The notes under the pieces: generated by a model | What the model saw: the letters and a program-made list of their open reading frames with translations, nothing else | Databases searched by the model: none | Told to the model about the DNA's origin: nothing | Part shown: one piece after another, positions 7,211 through 15,183 of the stretch | Position numbering within the stretch: the stretch's first letter is position 1 | How the letters are laid out: the number at the start of each line of letters is the position of its first letter | NCBI RefSeq assembly: GCF_019039055.1 | Contig: NZ_JAHOPB010000001.1 | Location: 1,054,001-1,118,000, forward strand | DNA from: Reyranella humidisoli | Lineage (GTDB): Bacteria; Pseudomonadota; Alphaproteobacteria; Reyranellales; Reyranellaceae | Direction of reading: 5' to 3' | Length of the DNA stretch: 64,000 nucleotides | Program-made: the position numbers and the translations under genes

Positions 7211-8473
7211 ATGAACGAACTCTTGCATGTCTACCTGTCGGCCTGGCCCACGGTCTGGGTCATGGACACCGCCCGCTACCTCGTGGCGGCCACGCTGATG
7301 GCCTCGATCCTCGCCCTGTTCTGGCGAGCCGGGCTGGGCCGCCGCAAGCTGCAGCCCCGCGACCCCGTCCGCGGCCAGCGGCGGCGCGAATTCCTGGCGT
7401 CGCTGCGCACGGCCTTCATCTTCTCCCTGCTGGGGGCGATCGTGGCGGTGGGCGACCACCAGGGCTGGATCACGATCTACAAGAACTTCCGCCAGGCCGG
7501 ACCGCTCTACCTCTTCCTGTCACTCGCCCTGATGCTGGTGGCCCACGACGCTTATTTCTACTGGGCCCACCGCGCCATGCACCACCGCCGCCTGTTCGCG
7601 CTGTTCCATCGCACGCATCACCTGTCGCGGACGCCGACGCCATGGGCTGCCTATTCGTTCGCCATCCCCGAGGCCGTGGTGCACGGCGCCTTCGTCCCGC
7701 TCTTCCTGCTCGTCGTTCCGATGCACGGGCTCGGCCTGCTGGCCTTCGGCATCGTGCAGATCCTGCGCAACGTCATGGGGCACGCCGGCGCCGAGGTTCA
7801 CGGCGCCGTATTCGGTCCCGGCCAGTGGCTGGGCTGGAACAACACCACGACCCATCACGACCTGCACCACGAAGCCGGCCGCTACAATTACGGGCTCTAC
7901 TTCCGCTGGTGGGACAAGCTGATGGGAACCGAGCATCCCGACTACCGGCGGAAGTTCGAGGCGATCGCTTCGGCCGCCACGGCCGGCCCGACAACGTCCA
8001 CGTCGGTTCATGCGCTCACACGCACGATCATGGGCATCGTGGCAGGGTCCCTGTTTCTTCTGGCCGCCGACCCGGTCCGAGCCGACTCGGGCCCGGCCGG
8101 GCGCTGGATGACGCCCGGCGCGGCGGCTGTCGTAGAGATTACGCCCTGCAACGGAGAACCGGGCCTTTGCGGCACCGTCCGCTGGCTATGGGACAGCGTC
8201 GACGACAGGGGCCGGCCGCGCCTCGACACACAGAACTCCGACACATCCCTGCGCACGCGACCGCTCGTCGGTCTGTCCATCCTGTCGGGATTCGCGCGCA
8301 CGGCGAACGGCGGCTGGGAGGGCCGGATCTACAATCCCGAGGACGGCCAGACCTATCGCGCGACGCTGCGTCGGATGGGCGCCGATACGCTGACGATCGA
8401 AGGCTGCGTGCTGTTCATCTGCCAGAAGCAGGTGTGGCGGAGCGCGGCCGCGCTGGCCGCGGCGCTGCACTGA
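7211..8473 (+). CDS. Sterol desaturase/fatty acid hydroxylase fused to DUF2147
   Basis: 420 residues in one frame. Residues 1-260 are an integral-membrane di-iron hydroxylase of the sterol desaturase superfamily with histidine boxes HDAYF..H (112-), HRAMHH (120-125), HRTHH (133-137) and HHDLHH (215-220). Residues 274-290 (MGIVAGSLFLLAADPVRADS) look like a captured signal peptide or extra helix, and 295-415 match DUF2147 (GRWMTPGAAAVVEITPC, LCGTVRWLW, YNPEDGQTYRA). ATG 7211 has GGAGGGG 7 nt upstream. The first domain would oxidise a lipid at the cytoplasmic face; the second would lie in the periplasm. No stop separates them, so this is a true fusion unless the sequence has an error. Confidence 0.85.
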   Translation: MNELLHVYLSAWPTVWVMDTARYLVAATLMASILALFWRAGLGRRKLQPRDPVRGQRRREFLASLRTAFIFSLLGAIVAVGDHQGWITIYKNFRQAGPLYLFLSLALMLVAHDAYFYWAHRAMHHRRLFALFHRTHHLSRTPTPWAAYSFAIPEAVVHGAFVPLFLLVVPMHGLGLLAFGIVQILRNVMGHAGAEVHGAVFGPGQWLGWNNTTTHHDLHHEAGRYNYGLYFRWWDKLMGTEHPDYRRKFEAIASAATAGPTTSTSVHALTRTIMGIVAGSLFLLAADPVRADSGPAGRWMTPGAAAVVEITPCNGEPGLCGTVRWLWDSVDDRGRPRLDTQNSDTSLRTRPLVGLSILSGFARTANGGWEGRIYNPEDGQTYRATLRRMGADTLTIEGCVLFICQKQVWRSAAALAAALH

Positions 8474-8480
8474 ACCCGGA

Positions 8481-9341
8481 TCAGCGCTCGACGCTGATCG
8501 ACATTGCAAAGGTCTCGGTCGCACCCGGCGCGACCGGGACCATGCCGGGCTTGTCGGCGAAGTCGCCGTCGAACCCCTCGGGACTGGCATAGCCCTGCCA
8601 AGGCTCGATGCAGACGTAGCCGGCGCCGGGCTTGGTCCAGATGCCGAGATGGGGCATGCGCGGAAAGTCGACGCGGATCGCCTCGCCGTAGACGACGCTG
8701 CGGCTGGCCAGCGTGTCGAAGATCAGCGCGCCATCCTCGAACAGACCGTCGTTCAGCAGGAGATGGCCATCGCGCACCGGCGTCGGAAACTGCGCCGCGC
8801 TCAACAGCCCATCGACCGGTCGGCGGATCGGCGCGGGCTCGGCGCGTTCGAAGACGATCTCGTGCTCCGAGCGCGGCTTGCCGTAGGGCAAGGGCCAGCG
8901 CAGCGCCGGATGGAAGCCGAACGAGGCTGGCATGACGACCGCGTCGGTGTTCGTGACCTCGGCTTCCATATGCAGCGTCGCGTCGTCGATCCGGTAGGTG
9001 ACATCGAGACGGAACGCGAACGGATAGCGCTGCCGCGTCGCCTCGCTCGCGTCGAGTCGCCAGGTACACGAGGCCGCGTCGGACCGCACCAGCGCGAAAG
9101 TCGAGGTGCGGGCGAAACCGTGCTGGCCCATGTCGTAGGACCGCCCCGCGACCGTGATGCGGTCGCCGCGAGCGCGGCCGACCATGGGAAACAGCAACGG
9201 CGAGCGGCCGGTCCAGAAGGCGGGATCGCCGTCCCACAGGAGATCGGCGCCAGTGCGATCCCGCAGACGCACCAGTTCGGCACCGGTCGCGGAAATTTCA
9301 GCGCCGAGCGCAGAGGTGCAGATCGAGACGGTGGCGGCCAT
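8481..9341 (-). CDS. Aldose 1-epimerase-family protein
   Basis: 286 residues of the galactose-mutarotase-like beta-sandwich fold. Recognisable parts are the early AELVRLRDRTGADLLWDGDP strand pair, the PLLFPMVGR motif, GQHGFAR with the catalytic-type histidine, FGFHPALRWPLP with a second conserved histidine, and a late ICIEPWQG-type segment (VCIEPWQGYASPEGFDG). Family members interconvert sugar anomers or act on phosphorylated hexoses (YeaD/LacX type); this one resembles the LacX-type branch. It is convergent with the desaturase fusion and ends 8 bp from it; 8 bp separate its start from the SulP gene stop on the same strand. Confidence 0.82.
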   Translation of the reverse strand: MAATVSICTSALGAEISATGAELVRLRDRTGADLLWDGDPAFWTGRSPLLFPMVGRARGDRITVAGRSYDMGQHGFARTSTFALVRSDAASCTWRLDASEATRQRYPFAFRLDVTYRIDDATLHMEAEVTNTDAVVMPASFGFHPALRWPLPYGKPRSEHEIVFERAEPAPIRRPVDGLLSAAQFPTPVRDGHLLLNDGLFEDGALIFDTLASRSVVYGEAIRVDFPRMPHLGIWTKPGAGYVCIEPWQGYASPEGFDGDFADKPGMVPVAPGATETFAMSISVER

Positions 9342-9349
9342 GCGCCATT

Positions 9350-11014
9350 CTACAGCAGATGCGCCTCGCGGACGGCATCGTCGATCGACGGCAGGTAGCG
9401 GACCTGCGGCCGTCCGGCACCGGCCCGCAGCAGCGCGTGGCGGACCGACGGCGTGGCGCCCGTGACGTAGACCCTGACGCCATGCCGCGCCGCCTTGCGG
9501 CCTGCGCCCGCGATGACGTTGGCCGCGGTCGAATCGACGAAGGGCACGGCACTGAAGTCGATGACGAAGGCCTTGTGCTGGTCGGCGATGTTGTCGAGCA
9601 CGGCGCCCACGGTCGAGGCCGTGCCGAAGAAGAAGGCGCCGGACAGGCGGTAGACGATCACCCGCGGATCGGTGACGAGATCGGCGGCAAAGGGCGCGCG
9701 GGCCGGTTGCGCCACGATGCCGGCCGTGGCGGTCAGGCGCTGGATGAGCAGGATGACGCCCAGGGCGGTGCCGACCACGATGCCTTCCATCAGGTCGCGG
9801 AACACGGTGAGAAGGAAGGTCGACAGCAGCACGACCGCATCGCCGCGCGAGGAGCGCAGCAGGGTCATGAATTCATGCTTCTCGGCCATGTTCCAGGCGA
9901 CCACCGCCAGCACGCCGGCGAGGGCCGCCAGCGGGATGTAGGCGGCGAGCGGCGCGGCCAGCAGCATGAACCCCAGCAGGAACACCGAGTGGAGCATGCC
10001 GGCGACCGGTCCGCGCGCCCCGGCGCGCACGTTGGTGGCGGTGCGGGCGATCGTGCCGGTGGCGCAGATGCCGCCGAACAGCGCCGAAGCGATATTCGCC
10101 ACGCCCTGGGCCACCAGCTCGCAGTTAGAGCGATGGCGGCGCCCCGTCATGCCGTCGGCCACCACCGCGGACAGCAGCGACTCGATGGCGCCCAGCAGCG
10201 CGAAGGAGAGCGCATCCGGCAGCACGGCCAGCATCTTCGCCAACGACATGTCGGGCAGGCTGGGCGCGGGCAGCATGGACGGGATCCCGCCGAAACGGCT
10301 GCCGATCGTCTCGATCGGCAGGCCCAGCGCAAAGGTCGCGACCGAGGTGGCCACCACGGCCACCAGCATGCCCGGCCAGTGCGGCCGCAGCTTCCGGAGG
10401 CCGAGAATAATGCCGATGGTCACGACGGCCAGGGCGACGGCGGCCGCGTTCACCGTGCCGGCCGCGCCCGCCAGCACTTCCAGCTTGGCGGCGAACTCTC
10501 CCGGCTCCCTGCCCTGCAGGGTGAGGCCGAACAGGTCCTTGATCTGGCTGGCGAAGATGATGACGGCAATGCCGGTCGTGAACCCGACCGTGACCGGATA
10601 GGGGATGAACTTGACGAAGGTGCCGAGCCGGAGCGCGCCGGCCGCCACCAGGAATACGCCAGCCATCAGCGTGGCCAGCAGCATCCCCTCGATCCCGTGG
10701 CGCGCGACAGTCGCGGCGACCAGCACGATGAAGGCGCCCGCCGGACCACCGACCTGGAAGCGGCTGCCGCCCAGCGCCGAGATCAGGAAGCCGCCGACGA
10801 TCGCCGTGAAGAGCCCGCGCTCGGGTGTCGTCCCCGAGGCGATGGCGATCGCCATGGAGAGCGGCAAGGCCACGATCGCCACGGTGAGCCCGGCGACCGC
10901 ATCGGCCCGCAGGGATGCCAACCCGTAGCCCTCGCGCAGCACCGAAACGAGCTTCGGGACAAAGGGTCCATCGAAACTCGCGGAAAGGCGCGGGGAAGGA
11001 ATACCGGTCGACAT
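9350..11014 (-). CDS. SulP-family anion transporter with STAS domain
   Basis: 554 residues. An N-terminal ADAVAGLTVAIVALPLSMAIAIA segment and the GGSRFQVGGPAGAFIVLVA helix are hallmarks of SulP (SLC26-like) transporters, followed by roughly 10-12 further helices and a C-terminal STAS domain (about 440-545, IDFSAVPFVDSTAANVIAGA). Members carry sulfate, bicarbonate or dicarboxylates. The frame is open far upstream, but ATG 11014 starts at the conserved N-terminus and just after an AT-rich stretch; the upstream extension is charged and unlike the family. Confidence 0.88.
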   Translation of the reverse strand: MSTGIPSPRLSASFDGPFVPKLVSVLREGYGLASLRADAVAGLTVAIVALPLSMAIAIASGTTPERGLFTAIVGGFLISALGGSRFQVGGPAGAFIVLVAATVARHGIEGMLLATLMAGVFLVAAGALRLGTFVKFIPYPVTVGFTTGIAVIIFASQIKDLFGLTLQGREPGEFAAKLEVLAGAAGTVNAAAVALAVVTIGIILGLRKLRPHWPGMLVAVVATSVATFALGLPIETIGSRFGGIPSMLPAPSLPDMSLAKMLAVLPDALSFALLGAIESLLSAVVADGMTGRRHRSNCELVAQGVANIASALFGGICATGTIARTATNVRAGARGPVAGMLHSVFLLGFMLLAAPLAAYIPLAALAGVLAVVAWNMAEKHEFMTLLRSSRGDAVVLLSTFLLTVFRDLMEGIVVGTALGVILLIQRLTATAGIVAQPARAPFAADLVTDPRVIVYRLSGAFFFGTASTVGAVLDNIADQHKAFVIDFSAVPFVDSTAANVIAGAGRKAARHGVRVYVTGATPSVRHALLRAGAGRPQVRYLPSIDDAVREAHLL

Positions 11015-11015
11015 T

Positions 11016-11043
11016 TTACTAAATATTTGTGTTATTATAGTAA
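11016..11043. promoter_or_regulatory. AT-rich inverted repeat at the sulP-like gene start
   Basis: TTACTA and TAGTAA form an inverted repeat separated by 16 nt in an unusually AT-rich patch that ends 2 bp before the SulP ATG. It could be an operator or leader element covering the ribosome-binding region. The rest of the 186-bp divergent interval to dctP shows nothing else I can name. Confidence 0.3.
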
Positions 11044-11200
11044 CGAATAACCGCGGCGAACACAACCCGCCGCAAGTTCCGGGCCGGAATCCGTCACCGG
11101 CATGTTGTCTGACAACTCTGTCGCCTCTCGCGCGATTTCCCTTCATAGTCCGCGCAGGGCCGCGGTTGCAGAACCACAACAGGCCTCCGGAGGATACGAT

Positions 11201-12190
11201 ATGAGACGCAGACTGCTGATCGGCGGCATGGCCGCCTCGACTCTCGCGGCGCCGTTCGTCCTGAACGCGCAGGCGCCGCTGACGCTGAACGGCGCCGTCC
11301 AGTTCAACGACGACCACGCCTTCAACAAGACGCTGCTGAAGTTCGAAGAGCTGGTGAAGCAGTATTACGGCAAGCCGATCAACTTCGTGCTCCACCGCAA
11401 TTCGTCGCTGGGGCTCGAGAAGCAGTATTTCGAGTACATGGCGCAGGGCAAGGCGGTGGACTACGCCATCGTCTCGCCGGCCCACATGTCGACCTTCTCG
11501 AAGGCCGCGCCATTCATCGACGCACCGTTCCTGTTCCGCGACCTCGCGCAATGGAACAAGGTGCTAGAACTGGATCTTCTGAAGCCTGTGGCGGCCGAGA
11601 TCGCGCAGAAGGCCGACGTGATGCTGGTCGGATATGCCGGCGGCGGCGTGCGCAACATCTTCGTGAACAAGCCGGTGAGCAACCTCGCCGAGATCAAGGG
11701 CCTCAAGGTCCGCGTGCAAGGTGCGCCGATCTGGTCCAAGACCTTCGCGGCGGCCGGCATGTCGCCGACCGTGATCGCCTACAACGAGGTCTACAACGCC
11801 ATCCAGAACAACGTCATCTCGGCCGGCGAGAACGAGGCCGCCGGCGTCGAATCGATGAAGTTCTACGAAGTGGCGCCCAACCTCGCGATGACCGAGCACG
11901 CCATCACCATCCGGCCGGTCTGCTTCTCGGGCAAGACCTTCAAGTCGCTGCCGAAGGACCTGCAGGACGCGGTCGTCAAGGCGGGCAAGGAAGCCGGCGC
12001 CTATGGCCGCAAGGTCGAGAGTTCGGAGGACGAGCAGAAGCTCGTCGCGCTGGAAAAGGCCGGCAAGCTGAAGCGCATCCCGTTCAAGGATCGCGCCGAG
12101 ATGAAGAAGCTGGTCGATCCGGTCATGGCGGCCTACGCCAAGGAGATCGGCGCCGACGGCATCTTCACGCAGATCGTCGCCACCAACTGA
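11201..12190 (+). CDS. dctP: TRAP transporter solute-binding protein (DctP family)
   Basis: 329 residues with an N-terminal export signal (MRRRLLIGGMAASTLAAPFV, with arginines that could be read by Tat). The body has the DctP fold: LTLNGAVQFNDDHAFNKTLL, EYMAQGKAVDYAIVSPAHMS, LKVRVQGAPIWSKTF with the conserved arginine that binds a substrate carboxylate, and ISAGENEAAGVESMKFYEVA. It binds an organic acid in the periplasm for the DctQM pair downstream. ATG 11201 is chosen because GGAGG lies 8 nt before it; the frame is open for a further 99 bp upstream. Confidence 0.92.
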   Translation: MRRRLLIGGMAASTLAAPFVLNAQAPLTLNGAVQFNDDHAFNKTLLKFEELVKQYYGKPINFVLHRNSSLGLEKQYFEYMAQGKAVDYAIVSPAHMSTFSKAAPFIDAPFLFRDLAQWNKVLELDLLKPVAAEIAQKADVMLVGYAGGGVRNIFVNKPVSNLAEIKGLKVRVQGAPIWSKTFAAAGMSPTVIAYNEVYNAIQNNVISAGENEAAGVESMKFYEVAPNLAMTEHAITIRPVCFSGKTFKSLPKDLQDAVVKAGKEAGAYGRKVESSEDEQKLVALEKAGKLKRIPFKDRAEMKKLVDPVMAAYAKEIGADGIFTQIVATN

Positions 12191-12197
12191 CCCGTGC

Positions 12198-12231
12198 GCG
12201 CAGCGGGGCCCGGGCTCCGCTGCGCTTTTTT
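12198..12231 (+). terminator. Intrinsic terminator/attenuator between dctP and dctQ
   Basis: Stem GCGCAGCGG/CCGCTGCGC with a 10-nt loop is followed by six T. Its place inside the dctPQM operon, 7 bp after the dctP stop, suggests partial termination that keeps receptor mRNA in excess over the membrane subunits. Confidence 0.75.
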
Positions 12232-12273
12232 CCGGCCGCCCAGCCGGATGCGTTCCCAGACAACGGTTCCCCA

Positions 12274-12786
12274 ATGCCCTCCCCTGCCTCGACGCCCGGC
12301 CCCTGGCGCCGGTTCACGGCTGCCTATGCCCGGTTCCTGACCGGCCTCCTCGCCTTCTCCGTCGCCATCATCGTCATCCCGGTCACGCTGCAGATGATCT
12401 CGCGCTACACCGCGCTGATCCCGGCCTACATCTGGACGGAGGAAATGGCGCGCTTCCTGTTCATCTGGATGATCATGATTGGCGCCATGATCGGCGTGCG
12501 CGAGGCCTCGCACTTCGAGGTCGACGTGTGGCCCGCCCTCCCGCGACGCGGCGAGGCCGCGGTCCGCATCGCCTCCCGGCTCGGCATCCTCGCTTTCGCC
12601 CTGGTCTTCGTGGTGGGCGGCATCGAGTTCACGCGATTTGCCTGGTATCGCACTTCCGAGCTGGCCGACCTGCCGCTCTGGATGATCCACATCGCCTGGC
12701 CCGTCGCGGCCGTCACCTGGATCATCTTCCTGGGCGAGCAGTTCTACGACGAATTCCGCATCCTCTTCGGCTGGAGCCCGACATGA
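12274..12786 (+). CDS. dctQ: TRAP transporter small membrane subunit (DctQ)
   Basis: 170 residues with four transmembrane helices, including FSVAIIVIPVTLQMISRYT, the YIWTEEMARFLFIWMIMIGA motif that is the DctQ signature, and a final WPVAAVTWIIFLGEQF. It joins DctM in the inner membrane as the small subunit of the sodium-linked uptake system. The stop overlaps the DctM start as ATGA (12783-12786), which indicates coupled translation. Confidence 0.9.
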   Translation: MPSPASTPGPWRRFTAAYARFLTGLLAFSVAIIVIPVTLQMISRYTALIPAYIWTEEMARFLFIWMIMIGAMIGVREASHFEVDVWPALPRRGEAAVRIASRLGILAFALVFVVGGIEFTRFAWYRTSELADLPLWMIHIAWPVAAVTWIIFLGEQFYDEFRILFGWSPT

Positions 12787-14102
12787 CCGGCGCGCTCTTC
12801 TCCGCCGGCGAGGCAGCCTCGATCCTGTTCGGCTGCTTCTTCGTGCTGCTGGTACTGCGCGTGCCGGTGGCCTTCGCGCTCGGACTGGCCTGCCTGCCAC
12901 TGTTCTATCTCGAGCCGCGACTGGGCACGATGATGCTCGCGCAGGAAACCTTCAATGCCTACAACTCCTTCATCCTGCTCGCCGTGCCGTTCTTCCTGCT
13001 GACGGCGAACCTGATGAGCGTGGGCGGTATCACCGATCGGCTGGTGGCGCTGTCGCGTGCCATCGTCGGCAGCTTCCCAGGCTCGCTGGCCCAGATCAAC
13101 GTCGTGCTGTCGGTCTTCTTCGCCGGTATCTCGGGCTCCTCGACCGCCGACGCCGCCAGCCAGAGCAAGATCTTCATCGATGCCCAGACGCGGGAGGGTT
13201 ACGATCTCTCCTTCTCCGTCGCCATCACCGCGGTCTCCGCCGTACTCGCGGTCGTCATCCCGCCCTCGATCCTGATGATCGTGTGGGGAGGCCTGATCTC
13301 GACCTCGATCGGCGCGCTCTATCTCGCCGGAGTGGTCCCGGGCCTGCTGATCGCGGGCGCCCAGATGGCCACGGTGCATGTCTATGCCGTGAAGCGCGGC
13401 TATCCGACCTATCCGCGGGGAACCTTCCGCCAGCTCCTCTGCTCGATCTGGGTCGCCATCCCCGCGCTGATGACGCCCGTGATCATCGTCGGCGGCATCC
13501 TGGCGGGCTGGTTCACCGCAACCGAATCGGCCTGCGTGGCCGTGCTCTATTCGGCCGTCCTGTCGATCGTGGTCTATCGCGAGATGGGGGCGAAGGAGCT
13601 CTACAAGGCGCTGGTCGATACCGGCAAGCTCGCCTCGGTGGCGCTGTTCTGCATCGGCACCGCCTCGGCCTTCGGCTGGCTGCTGGCCTACTACAAGATC
13701 CCGCAGGAACTTCTGGCCAATGTCGCGACCTGGGGCATGGGTCCGATCGGTGTCGGCTTCTTCATCGCCTTCGTGTTCCTGGTCGTAGGCTGCTTCCTCG
13801 ACGCCATCCCGGCGATCATCATCGTCGGCACGGTGCTGGAGCCGCTCGCCAAGTCGGTGAGCATGGACCCGGTCCACTTCGCGATCGTGTCGATCGTGTC
13901 GCTGGCCTTCGGCCTGGTGACCCCGCCCTACGGGCTCTGCCTCATGATCTCCTGCGCCGTCGCGGGCGTGCCGCTGCGCTATGCGCTGAAGGACACGCTC
14001 ATCATGCTGGTGCCGATGATCGTGGTGCTGGCGGCGATGATCGTATGGCCTGACATCGCCCTCTTCCTGCCCCGGCTCATCGCGCCGGAACTGCTGAAGT
14101 AG
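12783..14102 (+). CDS. dctM: TRAP transporter large permease subunit (DctM)
   Basis: 439 residues with about 12 membrane segments. Family landmarks are LRVPVAFALGLACLP, NSFILLAVPFFLLTANLMS, FFAGISGSSTADAASQSKIF, VVIPPSILMIVWGG and FGLVTPPYGLCLMISCA. This is the transport-active subunit that imports the ligand delivered by DctP using a sodium gradient. It ends the dctPQM operon, 7 bp before the convergent flavin oxidoreductase gene. The exact substrate (C4-dicarboxylate or another acid) cannot be assigned. Confidence 0.93.
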   Translation: MTGALFSAGEAASILFGCFFVLLVLRVPVAFALGLACLPLFYLEPRLGTMMLAQETFNAYNSFILLAVPFFLLTANLMSVGGITDRLVALSRAIVGSFPGSLAQINVVLSVFFAGISGSSTADAASQSKIFIDAQTREGYDLSFSVAITAVSAVLAVVIPPSILMIVWGGLISTSIGALYLAGVVPGLLIAGAQMATVHVYAVKRGYPTYPRGTFRQLLCSIWVAIPALMTPVIIVGGILAGWFTATESACVAVLYSAVLSIVVYREMGAKELYKALVDTGKLASVALFCIGTASAFGWLLAYYKIPQELLANVATWGMGPIGVGFFIAFVFLVVGCFLDAIPAIIIVGTVLEPLAKSVSMDPVHFAIVSIVSLAFGLVTPPYGLCLMISCAVAGVPLRYALKDTLIMLVPMIVVLAAMIVWPDIALFLPRLIAPELLK

Positions 14103-14109
14103 GACGGAC

Positions 14110-15045
14110 TCAGAAACCGCCGGCCAGGGACCTTTCGCCCTGCTGGCGGCGGATGGCGTGGAAGCCCTCCACGGTGGTCCGGATGATCTCGGCCACCGGA
14201 AGAACCTCGTGGATCAGGCCGACCGTTTGGCCGGCCAGCGCCAGCGAGGCCTCCATGTCGCCACCGAAATAGACGTCCTTCACCGAACCGAAGACCGAGC
14301 GGTCGAACGATCCCTCGCGTTCGATCTCCGCGGTCCGTTCCGTCTTGAGCGCCCGCACGCAGGGCGTTGACTTGCGGTTCAGCATCACCGTGCCGGTATC
14401 GTCGGCGTCCACGATCGCCTGCTTGTAATTGTGGTGCACCGGACTCTCGGCCGAACTCACGAAGCGCGTGCCCATCTGGATGGCCTCGGCGCCGAGTGCG
14501 AACGCCGCCGCCATGCCGCGCCCGTCGCAGATGCCCCCGGCTGCGATCAGAGGCACGTCCGTCCTCTCCCGCACCGCCTGCAGCAGCACCAGGGTCGAGA
14601 CGTCGTCCGGGTTCTTGAAGCCGCCGCCCTCGCCGCCCTCCACGACCAGCCCGTCCACGCCCGCCTCGACCGCCTTCAGCGCCGAGGAGAGATTGGGCAC
14701 CACGTGATAGACGATGAGCCCCGCCGCCTTGAGCGTCGGCAGCAGCTTGGCCGGCGAGCCCGCCGAGGTGGTGACGAACTTCACGCCGGACTTCGCCACC
14801 AGGTCGACGACCCGCGGCTCGCGGATGAAAAGCAGCGGCAGGTTCACGCCGAACGGCTTGTCGGTCAGCGTCTTCATCTTCGCGATCTCGGCCAGGCAGG
14901 CATCGACTTCGCCGCTCGACGTCTCGATGATGCCGAGGCCGCCGGCATTGGACACTGCCGAAGCGAGCTGGCTGCGCGCGATGTAGCCCATCGGCGCCTG
15001 CACGATCGGATATTGGACGCCCGTATGGGCCAGTACGCGGTTCAT
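14110..15045 (-). CDS. Nitronate monooxygenase-like flavin enzyme
   Basis: 311 residues of the 2-nitropropane dioxygenase/nitronate monooxygenase TIM barrel: YPIVQAPMGYIARSQLASAV and NAGGLGIIET at the start, GVDGLVVEGGEGGG, PLIAAGGICDGRGMAAAFAL and GAEAIQMGTRFVSSAES for FMN phosphate binding. It likely oxidises nitronates or reduces an enoyl substrate using FMN; related proteins are also annotated as enoyl-ACP reductase II (FabK-like), but a true fabI lies elsewhere in the window. It is convergent with dctM. Confidence 0.85.
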   Translation of the reverse strand: MNRVLAHTGVQYPIVQAPMGYIARSQLASAVSNAGGLGIIETSSGEVDACLAEIAKMKTLTDKPFGVNLPLLFIREPRVVDLVAKSGVKFVTTSAGSPAKLLPTLKAAGLIVYHVVPNLSSALKAVEAGVDGLVVEGGEGGGFKNPDDVSTLVLLQAVRERTDVPLIAAGGICDGRGMAAAFALGAEAIQMGTRFVSSAESPVHHNYKQAIVDADDTGTVMLNRKSTPCVRALKTERTAEIEREGSFDRSVFGSVKDVYFGGDMEASLALAGQTVGLIHEVLPVAEIIRTTVEGFHAIRRQQGERSLAGGF

Positions 15046-15071
15046 TGAGTCATCTCCCTTTGGACCACTTC

Positions 15072-15170
15072 AAGGATCCCTCACTGCGTTCGGGATGACA
15101 CCGTTTTCCGCATCGGCACGCTGCGTCCATCGAAACAGCAGTGTCATCCCGAACGCAGTGAGGGATCCTT
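15072..15170. repeat. Intergenic inverted repeat, 30-bp perfect arms
   Basis: Arms 15072-15101 and 15141-15170 are perfectly complementary over 30 bp (ends AAGGATCC and GGATGACAC) with a 39-bp spacer. The same family recurs at 21604-21703. It lies between the flavin enzyme gene and the hydrolase gene and could form a long RNA hairpin. Confidence 0.85.
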
Positions 15171-15183
15171 CGCTTCACTCGGA

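Noticed and set aside
9359..11050. Long plus-strand open frame opposite the SulP gene
   Set aside because: Low-complexity Gly/Asp/His/Arg-rich translation typical of antisense frames in GC-rich DNA; the minus strand encodes a clear SulP protein.
14110..15045. Naming the flavin enzyme fabK
   Set aside because: FabK belongs to the same superfamily, but a FabI is present and the motifs are general for nitronate monooxygenases.
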